Shown: piece by piece, positions 10,023-21,201 of the stretch
How the letters are laid out: each line of letters opens with the position of its first letter
Position numbering within the stretch: position 1 is the stretch's first letter
The notes under the pieces: model-generated
Told to the model about the DNA's origin: nothing
What the model saw: the letters and a program-made list of their open reading frames with translations, nothing else
Database searches by the model: none
Program-made: the position numbers and the translations under genes
NCBI GenBank assembly: GCA_036250195.1
Contig: JAVHZZ010000008.1
Span: forward strand, 10,778,434-10,842,433
Origin: Mixophyes australis
Lineage: Eukaryota; Chordata; Amphibia; Anura; Limnodynastidae
Direction of reading: 5' to 3'
DNA length: 64,000 bases

Positions 10023-13000
10023 GTAAGCACCGGGGGGACCGTGCACGGGTCCTGGGACCAACTGCGACAGAGTGTGTGTGTGCCGGGTGTCCGCCCGCTG
10101 ATCTGTGATGGGTTCTGGATGTATGGGGTGACCCGCACTGTACATTACAGGACGGTCTGGGGTGACCCACATTGGGTGACTGCTGCAGGACGGTCTGGGG
10201 TGACCCACATTGGGTGACTGCTGCAGGACGGTCTGGGGTGACCCACATTGGGTGACTGCTGCAGGACGGTCTGGGGTGACCCACATTGGGTGACTGCTGC
10301 AGGACGGTCTGGGGTGACCCACATTGGGTGACTGCTGCAGGACGGTCTGGGGTGACCCACATTGGGTGACTGCTGCAGGACGGCCTTATGGTGTCACTTA
10401 TCCTATTGCAGGACTATCTGATCCGCATTCAGTAACTTTTGCGATACGGCCTGAGGGTGTATGGGGTGACCCACATTCTTCTGCATAATGTCCGGGGGCT
10501 ATCTGGGGTGACTGTTGCAGAGTGATTTGCGGGTGTATAGGGTGACTCGCACCTTCTGCTGAATGTCCGAGGGCTGTTTGGGGTGACTGTTGCAGAGTGA
10601 TCTGCCCCGATGTGTAGGGTGACCCGTGGGCTGTGACTGGCAGAGTGATCTGCCCCGGTGTGTAGGGTGACCCGTGGGCTGTGACTGTGGCAGGTAGACC
10701 TGTGCAGTTGGGGGTGACGCGTGGAGTGACCCTTCCAGTTGTGCAGTGAGTCACGCGTGACTAAGTTGTGGTCTAACCCACGTCCTGTGATTTTAGGATG
10801 GAGAGTGTGGGGAACGCGCTGGAGGAGGTGCTGAGTAAGGCAAAGCTGCAGAGGACCATCACCATCGGGGTGTACGAGGCGGCCAAGCTGCTCAATGTGT
10901 GAGTATCTCTTATTCCTGGTGCCCCTGTGCCCGTTATACTGTGCAGAGATGCCAGCACTGCCCCTGTGCCCCTTATACTGTGCAGAGATGCCAGCACTGC
11001 CCCTGTGCCCGTTATACTCTGCAGAAATGCCAGCACTGCCCCTGTGCCCGTTATGCTGTGCAGAGATGCCAGCACTGCCCCTGGTGCATGCCATCACTGT
11101 CTCCTCTGCAGATCTGTACTTAGTTTGCATTCTTAGATTGTAAGCTCATAGGGTCCTCTTTACCTTCTGTTTCATATCATTGTATGTTATTTATTTATAT
11201 AATGATCCCTTTATTGTACTAATATATTGCACATTATAAATAATTGTAGTAATGAAGACAACAGGGTTGATATGTTCTGCCCGTTTAACCCCTTACACAC
11301 TGAGCTCCCAGTGCATTGACTAACCACAGTATTCTCCATGTAAGGGCTGCTGTGCAGTGTCCTAATGTCTCATGTGTTTGTGTTGCAGGGACCCAGACAA
11401 CGTTGTGCTGTGTCTTCTGGCCACAGATGAAACAGAAGATCAGGATGTCGCTTTACAAATCCACTTTACTCTGATCCAGGCGTTTTGCTGCGAGAATGAC
11501 ATCAACATCCTGAGAGTGAGCAACATGAGCCGGCTGGCTGAGATCCTGGGCGGCTCTGACAAGTCGGGGGAACCTGCTGATCTGCATTGTATTCTAATCA
11601 ACGTAGGTGACATTGTCTCAGGGAGGGATGTGGGTGGTTTCTGCTAGCAGCATTCCAGGGCTATACCTGAGAGTGGATTGTTGTGGGTTACTGTGACTCT
11701 AGTATACAATGCCAGGGAGGTGGCCCATTCCTTTGTAAGTTGATAGCAACACACTGTCTGTTGCATACCTGCCCTTCCCGTCCGTAAAGCCTTTTATTCA
11801 AATCTACTTGGAATATTCCATATGTTCTACATATCAAAGCAAATTTGTGCATTTTTTGCATCAGGTGCCTGATTCATTAAGGATCTTAACTTAAGAAACG
11901 TATTATTTCAGTCTCTTGGACAAAACCATGTTACAATGCAAGGGGTGCAAATTAGAATTCTGTTTTGCACATAAGTTAAATACTGACTGTTTTTTCATGT
12001 AGCGCACAAATATCAACTTTAAATTTCAGTGTACAAATAAACTATCAAGTATTTGTGTGCTACATGAAAAAACAGTCAGTATTTAACTTATGTGCAAAAC
12101 AGAATTCTAATTTGCACCCTTTGCATTGTAACATGGTTTTGTCCAAGAGACTGAAATAATAAGTTTCTTAAGTTAAGATCGTTAATGAATCAGGCCCCAG
12201 ATAGCTAAACGTGCTGTATGACTAATCCCATTGCTCAGATGCATCATGTAATAGTTAATACAGAATGGTAGGTAGCACTCTTCCCCTACTTTAGTTTTGG
12301 ATGAGCTAAACCAGCTTATTATATTGTGAGCTTAGACTCTTAAAGGCACACTAACCCCATTTAAAAAATAAATAAATAAAAGAAATTCTGCATACATTTG
12401 TATAAAATGGCTTTGTGTCCTATGCAAACAGTAGATGAACCGCTCATTAGAAGCTCTGCCATTGCTAATATCTCTTCTGCACACGACACCTGTAAATAAA
12501 TATGAGGTTGGTTCCTTTAACATTGCCAGTGTAGCTGATTGGCTGTATGGTAATGCTTTATAAGGTGCAGCCGTGGTCCTATATGGATAATCTCTGCCAT
12601 ACACCTACTCAGTTGTTGGGAAATACATACCGCACCCTTATGGCAGCATTTCCTGCTAACATATCCCCCCCCTTGATCCCTCCAGCCTAAAACAATTGAT
12701 GTTCAGAGGGCATTGTAAGCTAGTCCTGCCCAGCCCTCTGCACAGTTCCCAGGCACTTGTAAGACCAACTCCCTCCCACATTCCTAAGCTCCATGCTTTT
12801 GCCTGGAAGGAGTTTCGGTAATGCAAGATCAGAGTGACTTTGCTCTGCTGTAGTGTTTTTTTAATTCCAAATGGACTTTAGACAACTGTATCTGACTTCA
12901 CCACTACGGTATACTTGCCCTGACATGTCCGTTCCTAACGGAAGTTGCCATTGCCTGTTAGACTAACAGGTGCTTCTGTATAACAAAACTGATTTATTTT

Positions 13001-13195
13001 ATGCTGCTTCATGTTTTGAGACTAATACAAAAAAAAGTTTCACTTTCGAAACTAACTTTTATACTTTGTTTTTTCTTCTAGAACCCACATGCATTGCAGC
13101 TGAAGGATCCTGCAATCAATCAAGTGATCAGTTTTTGCAAAGAGAGCCGTTACTTGGATCAATGGGTGCCGGTGATCAATCTCCCTGAGCGATGA
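9982..13195 (+). CDS. GADD45A: GADD45A, growth arrest and DNA-damage-inducible protein alpha (4 exons)
   Basis: The coding sequence joins 9982-10022, 10797-10898, 11389-11602 and 13082-13195, giving 156 codons plus TGA. Every junction is GT-AG and the reading frame is kept throughout (intron phases 2, 2 and 0). The product starts MTLEEL and ends VPVINLPER. It carries the family signatures [27 protein letters not shown] and [18 protein letters not shown], and is slightly shorter than human GADD45A (165 aa) because the acidic loop after the SRLAEIL stretch is shorter. The family has an L7Ae/L30e-like fold, is nuclear and acidic, and binds PCNA, p21, CDK1 and MTK1/MEKK4. It promotes G2/M arrest, p38/JNK signalling and repair-linked DNA demethylation; these roles come from the family. 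The start is fixed by the conserved MTLEE N-terminus. The downstream neighbour GNG12 is convergent, as in human. Identification is close to certain. Confidence 0.97.
10151..10378 (+). repeat. 38-bp minisatellite, six identical units, GADD45A intron 1
   Basis: Six head-to-tail copies of a 38-bp unit start at 10151, 10189, 10227, 10265, 10303 and 10341. The unit begins GACGGTCTGGGGTGACCCAC and ends GGGTGACTGCTGCAG. The copies read as identical, which suggests recent expansion or homogenisation. Long minus-strand open frames here are by-products of the repeat and are not coding. Confidence 0.95.
10379..10770 (+). repeat. Degenerate GGGTGAC repeats, remainder of GADD45A intron 1
   Basis: Downstream of the perfect 38-bp array the same GGGTGAC / TGCAGAGTGAT vocabulary continues as longer, diverged units of roughly 78 bp (about 10457-10612) and then roughly 47 bp. 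Most of intron 1 is therefore tandem repeat of different ages. Confidence 0.7.
10797..10898 (+). CDS. GADD45A: GADD45A coding exon 2
   Basis: The acceptor TTTTAG precedes a G that completes the Lys codon carried over from exon 1. The exon encodes [20 protein letters not shown] and then the start of the L7Ae-like fold, up to KLLNV. The donor is GTGAGT at 10899. Confidence 0.95.
10921..11085 (+). repeat. 39-bp minisatellite, four units, GADD45A intron 2
   Basis: Four copies of a 39-bp unit containing CCCCTGTGCCC, TTATACTGTGCAGAGATG and CCAGCACTG start near 10921, 10960, 10999 and 11038. They differ by only a few substitutions and the last copy is slightly broken. The unit is unrelated in sequence to the intron 1 repeat. 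Confidence 0.9.
11389..11602 (+). CDS. GADD45A: GADD45A coding exon 3
   Basis: The acceptor TTGCAG is at 11383-11388. The exon encodes [14 protein letters not shown] through ADLHCILIN and contains the central helix [18 protein letters not shown], which in the family contributes to dimerisation and partner binding. The donor is GTAGGT at 11603, phase 0. Confidence 0.95.
11867..12195. mobile_element. Long palindromic (foldback) MITE in GADD45A intron 3
   Basis: Two arms of about 147 bp (11867-12013 and 12049-12195) are near-perfect reverse complements around a spacer of about 35 bp. The ends read GCCTGATTCATTAA and its complement TTAATGAATCAGGC. There is no coding content. This is the architecture of a foldback MITE mobilised in trans by a DNA transposase. 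I could not identify a target duplication, so the superfamily is left open. Confidence 0.85.
12911..12930 (+). promoter_or_regulatory. Candidate p53 response element, GADD45A intron 3
   Basis: Two adjacent decamers, ATACTTGCCC and TGACATGTCC, each match the p53 half-site RRRCWWGYYY at 9 of 10 positions. Both CWWG cores are intact (CTTG and CATG) and there is no spacer. Human GADD45A is a classic p53 target through an element in the same intron 3. Conservation of position and form makes a functional site likely, but binding is not shown by sequence alone. Confidence 0.72.
13082..13195 (+). CDS. GADD45A: GADD45A coding exon 4 with stop
   Basis: The acceptor TTCTTCTAG ends at 13081. The exon encodes [20 protein letters not shown] and then the near-invariant C-terminus ending [12 protein letters not shown], followed by TGA at 13193-13195. 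Confidence 0.95.
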   Translation, partial: NPHALQLKDPAINQVISFCKESRYLDQWVPVINLPER

Positions 13196-13770
13196 TCTCC
13201 TTCTGGATTGCGCAGGGGGACACTTTTGTTTTCAAATAAATAGAAAAAAAAAAATATTTTGCAGAAGCGGCATCAGTTCTTTCCGGGGAACGCGCCCAAC
13301 TTTCGAGTGAGGATTACAAAATGTACAAACCTTAAAACTAACAAGTGGACAAAACTGGTTGGCTGCGTCTGTGTTGCGTGGGAGTAAGGTACAAGCGACT
13401 TGGCAGAGGGGAGTATGGACCAAGATGAACAGCGACTGTTGTGAAAGTGTTCAGGGAAGGCATTATTGTGACATTCAGGAGGGCTGTCGGGGATATCTAG
13501 AGTAAAATGACAACAAAAAGACTTATGTCTGGCAAAAATCCGTTTTTTTTAATAAGATGATATTTAAAGGAACTGTTAATGCTTAAAGTTGTCAATTTGA
13601 AAAGTTAATTTATTTCTTTAAGACTTATTTATGCAACTTTTATCTATTTTAAGAATACAATGAACTGGTACTATGATACTTTTATATAAAGAAGTGGTTA
13701 AGACGACTGAAATTTTAACTTGTTTTTCATTGGACTGTTTTCAATAAAATATTTGAAAATGACTAACGCT
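13196..13770 (+). other. GADD45A: GADD45A 3'UTR with AU-rich elements and two poly(A) signals
   Basis: A proximal AATAAA lies at 13235-13240, only 40 nt after the stop, and a distal AATAAA at 13743-13748. The distal one is the better candidate for the main mRNA end, because the sequence between them is AU-rich and includes ATTTA pentamers at about 13608 and 13627. GADD45A mRNA is known to be unstable and controlled through its AU-rich 3'UTR. The exact cleavage site is inferred. Confidence 0.7.
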
Positions 13771-14820
13771 CGTCTTCATAATTCAATGTATATGCAGAAG
13801 GGTGATTTGATGCAATACTATAATCTGCAAGTTATTATATAAACTGAATTGTGTTTTTTTTTTTTTTTTGTCTTAAAGTCAGTTTAAACGTTTTGCCAGC
13901 TGGTTTATAGATCTGAAACGGTTGAGGACAACTGTGTTTGAGCTATTACTGGGACACTATGCTGAGAGATTACTCAGAATTAAAAGGCAGATATTTTGCA
14001 CACCTCCAACCATGTCAAATGGTCGGTGACCCCTGCAGACCACGGCTGGCTTTCAGATACAAATTAACCAGAAACACAAAGATCACAAGGTTCTAACACA
14101 GAAGACTACACTGTGTGGATGCTATTGCATAGCACATTAAAGGTAGTGGATCCCCCCCGCTTCAATACAGACTGATGCATAAGACTTGCTTAAAGGGGAA
14201 AACTGTTATTTTGTCCCAATTAATCAGGTCTGTGTATTGAGAAGGACATGCTGACATTCATGAGAATTCAGCGTATTCATTGGGAAGTGATCATACCTAT
14301 GCAGGGGCAAACGCAGGATTTGTAGAGGGCGGTTTCCACACCACGCCGCCAGTGGGCGTGACCAGCATGCATGGGGGTGTGGCTATAATATTAGACAGTG
14401 CTTGGCTGCTCTCTCCAACTCTCCCTATCCCTATAATATACATGGGCAATGCTGTGTGCACTACTGTTAGGTGCATGCAGCTCTCCCTTTTCAAGCAGAG
14501 CTGTGTGAAGTGGGGGCAGGGTCCAGCCACCTCACTTATACAGTGCCCCAGGCTTGGCGAGGGGTTTCCAGGCACTAGGAATCCCCACCCCCCCTGGGTT
14601 TCCCTATGCTCTGTGTCAGGAGACACTTTGACTGTATGACCAAATCGTGGGGGTGTTACTGCAAATATTGACCAAGGCACAACTATATAGTTCCTACCAA
14701 ATAAGAGTCTTGCCCATTCACGAACCATGTATAAAATATTTTATTCTAATACCAATGTTAGGACAATTTTAATAAAGTATCCATTTACCCAACAACACTG
14801 TGTGTATCTTGTCAGCGCTA
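13771..14820. other. Downstream of GADD45A, no gene seen
   Basis: A poly(T) tract lies near 13853-13869. Overlapping open frames on both strands at 14280-14728 have no recognisable domain and lie in GC-richer, probably repeat-derived sequence. Confidence 0.5.
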
Positions 14821-15153
14821 AGCTGGGTACACACTGATGCAATTAGTTAGTGTACACACTAATGCAATATCTATCAAGATTTCTTACCAAAACACATCAC
14901 ATCTGTTAATTTGGTTTTATAAATTTCATGATCAACGATGTCTGGCAAATGTGGAAGTGTGTACGGACTCACAAACAGCAGTGTAGGCAGATCTCTGTTG
15001 AGTGTAGTCGCAATCTTTTCAGAAGATCGCAGATCTGAAGGTAAATTGTGTAGATGTGTATATATGAATTGGCATGCTCATCAGGACTGTCAATCCTTGC
15101 TGCAATTGTTACAGAAATTGCATCTGAAGTCAGACTGCGTAGTGTGTAACCCC
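14821..15153. mobile_element. Decayed Harbinger-like MITE
   Basis: It begins AGCTGGGTACACACTGATGC and ends near GTAGTGTGTAACCC, a diverged form of the termini of the complete copies at 34577-35214 and 58942-59333. The interior retains TTCAGAAGATCGCAGATCTG-type family sequence. Confidence 0.5.
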
Positions 15154-15232
15154 TTTATAATCTGAATGGGAAGATTTAGAAGGGAAAAAGTTGTGGGTGG
15201 GGCTAAGAAGGTGTTTATCTTTATGTGCACAT

Positions 15233-15263
<31 letters not shown>

Positions 15264-15389
15264 TATATTTTACTAGTAAAATGTGGTTATTAGTTTAAAT
15301 GGGACAATAGCTACAGAATTTGATTTACATTAAAACAATGCCAGTATAAACACGGGTGAAGCTGCCTGATAAACACCAACGTGCATTAA

Positions 15390-15506
15390 AGCTGGGTACA
15401 CACTACAGAATTTTCACACGATAAATTTTCTTGCATTGTATTAGTATTAACACTGTTAGTACAAAACACTAAATTGACTCCAGCTTGTGTTCGACCACAT
15501 AGACTA
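15390..15506. mobile_element. 5' part of a Harbinger-like MITE, abutting a SINE
   Basis: TTAA precedes AGCTGGGTACACACTACAG, the family terminus. The element is lost at the point where the SINE at 15507 begins. Confidence 0.55.
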
Positions 15507-15808
15507 GGCAGCACAGTGGCTCAGTAGTTAGCACTTCTGCCTCACGGCACTGGGGTCATGAGTTCAATTCCCAACTATGGCCTTATCTGTGTGGAGTTTG
15601 TATGTTCTCCCCGTGTTTGCGTGGGTTTCCTTCCACACTCCAAAAACATACTGGTAGGTTAATTGGCTGCTACTAAATTGACCTTAGTTTCTCTGTGTGT
15701 GTATGTTGGGAAATTTAGACTGTAAGCTCCAATGGGGCGGGGCGGGGCAGGGCCGGGTGTACAGCGCTGCTGAATTAGTGGTGCTATATCAATAGCGGAT
15801 TATGATGA
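15507..15808 (+). mobile_element. V-SINE-type SINE
   Basis: The head GGCAGCACAGTGGCTCAGTA, the V-domain and the tail GCTGAATTAGTGGTGCTATA are all recognisable. It lacks the GGGTGCTCCGG part of the V-domain, a small internal deletion. Confidence 0.87.
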
Positions 15809-16189
15809 CAGACCTCCATAACTATCTAATCAATGTGGTTAATGTGTCGGTGGTGAAGCAGCTTCAGGTAATTGTTTTGCAAAAACTTTGATTCAATGCT
15901 GAAACTTGCAAAACCACCTCTCACCCACACACGACAGGTGGACGTCCTCTTGGGAAAGCTTCCTCCTTGTATCGGTTTCCCTTTAGCAAACAGACAAAGT
16001 TTTGTAGATACAGCTATTGTTATAGTGTCACTAAGCATAATATAGACATAGATTGATAATGGAAACTTGTTATGTCACTTATGCGCTCACACTGGACCCT
16101 TTATTAGCCACCACCTTCCTGTATATACTCTATGGGACATGATACATGCTTACAAAGCTGTATAAAGCAGGGGGCAGATTATTAAATAG

Positions 16190-16335
16190 GACCATACACA
16201 GAGTCCTCCCCCCATGTTATTAATGCTGTCTGACTCTCGGCAACAGGAAATTTGCTCTCTCGGGAGTCTGGGAGAATTCCCAAAAATTCTGGAATCTCCC
16301 GGACATGCCAGGAGAGTAGGCAACTATGGTTATAG
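16190..16335. mobile_element. Decayed MITE of the CTCCCGG family
   Basis: CTCTCGGGAGTCTGGGAG, CTCCCGGACATGCC and the terminus AGAGTAGGCAACTATGG match the interior and right end of the element nested at 34634-34886. Confidence 0.45.
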
Positions 16336-16429
16336 GGGTACCTTGCTCTGAGGGTGACAGGCTTGTTAGTTTCTAGCTTCTCTAATTCAGCTTTTCTGCT
16401 CTTTACCACATCCTCCTTTATTTTAGCCC

Positions 16430-17650
16430 CATCTTACCTCATAGTGCCCCTGTACCCAAATCCCCAAAACGACATCTAATTGTTCTCAATCTAATCCACT
16501 TCTCAGATCTTCACTAAAGCTACAACCTCTCTCCTCAATAACTACCCTCACCAGTCTCTGCCCACTGGCACATTCTCATCCTCCTTATACACACTCATGT
16601 CACCATCCTAAAAGGAATCCTCTCCTATCCCAGTCTAACTTTCCAAGCAGCCAATGTCTCCCCTCTGCCTTGAACCTACATGAGAGGTTTGTGTTCAATA
16701 CGTTCTGTCCTCACTCCCTTCTCAATCTTTGTAATCGGACTTCTGCCCTCAAACATTGAGTCAGCTCTCACAGATTGATCAACCATCTATTGCTGCAAAG
16801 TCTAAAGGTCACTTTACATTGTTCTCTCAGTGAACCAAGTATCTCCAGTCCCAACTCTACACTGATGACCAAATCTCCTCCCTGACTTCTCCTCTTCTCT
16901 ACTGTCTGTGTGACCAACTGTCTCTCCCCACATGAATGTCCCCCTGCTACCTACAGCTCAAATGTCAAAATACAAAGCTCATATTTCCTCCTCCGAGCCA
17001 CAAGCTCCTATAAATCTCCATCACCCTTAACAGCACAAGTCCCTCAGCCTCCAGAATCTGCTTTGTTGCAACGCTCGCCTCAAGTGTCTCGTACAGTCTT
17101 GCCAGCACCCAAATAATGCTGCCTTTTCTTACCCAAGATGCAAATCAAAACTTCACATGCACCATAGCACTCTGCAAATCCCTATACGGGCTCTCCATAT
17201 CCTCCAGGATCTAATTCAAATGAGTCACCCTCACCTACAAAGCCACCAACCCTTTATACATCTCAAAATACTCTATCGCCCATCCTCTACCACCTGTGCT
17301 CTGTACCTCGTCTGGTTACAACCTCTCACTCCCACCTTAAAGACTTCTCACAAGCGGCTACCCACCTATGGAATTCCCTATTAAGCCCAATCAGACTCTG
17401 CCCGAGCCTTCAAATCTTTAAACACTCGCTGAAAACCCATCTCTTTACTACCCTACTGCGCTGTAGTCCCAATATCCACTTTACCCGTCACTCCTCTGTT
17501 CTCAGCTGTACCCTTTTTAATATAGATTGTAAGCCCTCCAAGCAGAGCTCTCCACACCCTTTATTTTGACATCTACTTATTTGGGATACCTTGTAAGCGC
17601 CCCGTTATATGGATACCTGCTTCCACACTGTAGCACCTTATAAATCAGTG
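16430..17650 (+). mobile_element. Decayed L2/CR1-like LINE, 3' part of ORF2
   Basis: Frame-broken translation resembles the end of an L2-type reverse transcriptase ORF: LTYKATNPLY, RLPTYGIPY-like and FKSLNTR-KTHLFT-like motifs at about 17230-17450. It is followed by the tail TATAGATTGTAAGCCCTCCA and TTATAAATCAG. Multiple stops and frameshifts show that it is inactive. The 5' boundary is uncertain. Confidence 0.6.
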
Positions 17651-19063
17651 GTAGTAAAAAGTGACTCAAAAACAGAAGCGATCTCTTAAAAGGGTCACAC
17701 AGGATAGTCAGTGCTTTACCTCAAATGAACTTTATTTTATCCCGCACATACTAATTCCTTATTCCACCTGTTCCAGTGATACGCGCCTCCGATCACATTC
17801 CCTCATACTCTGGCAGACTGTTAATTACCGGACTGCTATCATTCCCATCTTCAGAGAATGGTCCTTAAAACTCTAGAGATTCCAGTAACACAATCCACAT
17901 TCCCTCTCCCCCACAATTTCCTGCCCCCCCTCCCCCCGCATCACAACTAGCAAAATCACAAAATGAAAAAGATTTATATTAAGAAACTTGACAAATGGTT
18001 TTGATTTTAATAACTGTATAGTCTTACTGACATTACCTCCATGCTCACTGTATACTAGCAAACGGATGGGAATTATTTTCTTCTTCAATACACAAAATAT
18101 TAGGTGTATATCAGAACTCCTTTGATAATATTCAGAACAAAACATGAATCTTTGTTTCCACATAGGGCAGAATAACCTATACCCTGAAAGAGAGCGAGAC
18201 ACTGCAGCTTATAGCAAACTGAACTGTAGGTGACGGAATTAATAGTATTTTAATTTTACTCTGGTCTCTAAACATTTTATGTGTGTAGGGGACAAGCTCG
18301 ACTTGAATCCGTTCCTACCAGTTCAGGAAATGTGTGTGACATTGGTGTAAATGTTAGGGGTGACCGATAACACTTTATAATCACCATACATGCTACAATT
18401 TTGACAATGCCCCTTACTAAATCTCGCACGTATGGGCCTAAGCCCACAAGAAATGATCACTTTGGGGGTAAATTTAACACCTACGGTGTTGTAAAATTGC
18501 TAAAAAATTTTGTCGGGATTTAAAATTAAAAAGGTAAAAACAAAATATAGTAATTTTACAACACCGCAGGTCTTACCACCTTCAGCTGTTTATGTGGACA
18601 TTGTCTGAGTGCTGTTCATATTTGGCTACACGCATGTATGGCCAAACCTATCGGAGATCCGTGTGATCAGCAGTGGGTGCAAGTGGCTTGTGTATTGGAA
18701 CCTTTAGATCAGTATTAGATTAGACCTGTAAATTAGACACAGCTCTTCCAAGTCATTGTACTGTAGGATGAATATCACTCACTAGACTGCTAGGAAAACT
18801 CTGAGAAGAGATAAGACATTATAATCCTTCCTGGAACTCAATCCAGTACCTGTCAATCACTGTTGGGGATAAGAGATAGGGCTGATGTACTTCCTGTGTA
18901 CCCTGTATTTGTCAACAGTTAAAATTTTACCTGGTAGCTTATGGGGCTCAGACATTGAGGATTGTGAGGTAAAGGAAAGGGAAACTAGATGTGGACTGTA
19001 GTTCTCCTGTAAAATGATTGTTTCACCAAATACTGTCATCTTTAATTTCTCTCATCAGTGTAA
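17651..19063. other. Intergenic, with a foldback repeat at about 18466-18585
   Basis: ACCTACGGTGTTGTAAAATT is matched by the inverted AATTTTACAACACCGCAGGT about 70 bp away, a small foldback element. The rest holds no recognisable gene. Confidence 0.6.
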
Positions 19064-19064
19064 G

Positions 19065-19260
19065 GCTGGGTACACACTATACACATTTTCTCCTGATATA
19101 ATAACCTTAATAAAAGCCCCGATCAGCAGCCGATTCCTGTGTACACTCTATACACGTTTTACCTTCAGATCTGTGCTCTTCATCTGTCATAACCATTGGC
19201 TGAAATGATCGTGACTCTGCACACTCCATAGAGATCTATGGACACTGCCAGTGGGCCAAG
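19065..19260. mobile_element. 3'-truncated Harbinger-like MITE
   Basis: It starts AGGCTGGGTACACACTATAC and carries the family interior (CTTCATCTGTCATAACCATT, GATCTATGGACACTGCC) but lacks the right terminus. Confidence 0.6.
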
Positions 19261-19652
19261 AGAGGAGAGCTGGGAATGGGGAGGTGGGTGGAGAGAATGG
19301 ACGGGCACTTTTACCATTTAATCCCAGCAAGAAGAAATAAATCGGATTGTATCACAGCTCTTGCACTGTAAGACATTAGCGCTATAGAAAACACGCACAC
19401 AAGAACGAGATGCACTGGAAATGGCTATAACATCAATGTATTTTGCATGATCATTTTTACAGAGTCACAATCTAGAAGGATCTGCTGTGTTCTGGAGATC
19501 CGTTCCAGTAACAAATATACACTGACAAATCATACAAAACATTCTACCAACACTGCGGGAATATTTCACACCTGCTAAGGTGTTAGTTTGCCTGAGCAAC
19601 GGCAATTGAAACCGGTGCTTTCAGTGCACCGATCACCTACATACAAAGCGTA

Positions 19653-19808
19653 GGCAGCCATTCTAAAGCTTAAACCAAAACTCATGAGAACACAGACTAC
19701 CAAATCACTCGTAACTTGTCCCACAACAGAGGCACCACCTGCCACAGTAAAACTAGTTCCTAGTGACTGGATAGGCTGACTATTGCCTCCGCCCATAAAA
19801 TGGCTGCC
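19653..19808. mobile_element. Short element with GGCAGCCATT...AATGGCTGCC ends
   Basis: GGCAGCCATT at the left is matched by AAATGGCTGCC at the right. A second copy with the same ends and shared inner words (TCATGAGAA) lies at 21202-21332, and a diverged one ends in AAGATGGCTGCCTCC near 22745. Confidence 0.55.
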
Positions 19809-20995
19809 TCTATTGTGTGTAAGCGACAGTTGCCCTTTAAGAGCTACTAAACATCTAAATTTTCAAACAAAAAAAAAAAACCACGACAAGATGTTTAATT
19901 ACCTTTGGTACACATGGTAACCCATTTGCAGCTAGTGTATCTCGCTCAGCAATGCTTTCTGAGCTAAGTTGGCATCCAAAAGGCGAATACGAAAATACAA
20001 TCCCGTTGAAAGAGATTTTTCGGTTCTGAAACGGTCAATTTAGAAAAATAGAGGTTACAAAAATAGAAGAATAAAAAGAAAAGGAAACGTCCTTTGTAAG
20101 ATCAGCAGATGTTCGGTTTAGATGATCCAAAAATATTGGCTAAATGTGATGGGTCTCCAGGCCTAGATTACCCACAATACCGAGCAGCACCACAGGTGAA
20201 ATCATAAAAAAACACATCTGACATAAATCCACCAAATTATCTCCCAAGGTAAAGGACTCCCACAGAACACGATTACACAAGAATTTAGAAAATCACATTC
20301 AACATTTTAATAAGTTTAAAACATGGAGCAAAAACTAAATTTTTTTTCCAAAAATGACAATAGTGTTTTATGTTTAATACATAATACATACACCGTCAAT
20401 GGTTGACTACAAAAGGAATGTTACAAAAATGGTGACTATATATGAATAAAAAGGTGCTTATCCAATCTAGTAGAGACATGGGTGTAGTTTGTGTACCTTT
20501 ATCAATAACAGGATATATACACAATTAAAAACACACATCGGAGGCTTTGAATTATAAGCGCCCTTGCAGTCTATCCTTGGCATTAGTTGTGGGATCAGAA
20601 AAACATTTTTTATTCATGAATTACACTAAATGATCAAAAACATTTGCAAATAGGACTTATCGGTGGTTTCACAGAATTTGGAAGGAAATTACATTTTATG
20701 TTATAGCAAACAATGGAAACTAGTCTGCAATGATCTATTTTCCTGTTCTGTGGCACTTGCATACAAATAATGACATAACAATGGTTTACAGGTGAACGAG
20801 AGCACCTTACACAACCCAATACTTTAAAAGCAAAAGGAGATCAACATAAGCCCTGCCCACATCCCTGCTAAACCACACCCACCTTCTTGTAGGCCACACC
20901 CCTTATAGGACTACTGGGAGCTATTATCACTGTGGCTGATAAACTGTTTCTCTCTGCAAATTCACCCAAAAGTTAAAGCAATTGTTCACCCATAT

Positions 20996-21000
<5 letters not shown>

Positions 21001-21048
<48 letters not shown>
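21001..21048. repeat. (TA)n microsatellite
   Basis: About 24 TA dinucleotides. Confidence 0.95.
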
Positions 21049-21053
<5 letters not shown>

Positions 21054-21201
21054 TATTTTTTAATTTTTGAATAATGATTTGCAGTTCTTGCTAAAATCGT
21101 TCAATAACTTAATCAGCCCCAAATCCTGTCCCTGCTCCCTGATTAAGCCCCTTTTAAATAACTATCCTAATAAAGTGTACTCATGGGCTTCAAACCGCAG
21201 A

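Noticed and set aside
10151..10378. Regular direct repeats resembling a CRISPR array
   Set aside because: Units are contiguous with no spacers, and the context is a vertebrate intron.
9592..11130. Minus-strand open frames of 118-256 codons over GADD45A exons 1-2
   Set aside because: They are antisense to a certain gene and made of the 38-45 bp minisatellites.
14280..14728. 119-codon plus and 143-codon minus open frames
   Set aside because: Both strands are open over the same GC-rich stretch, with no domain; probably repeat-derived.
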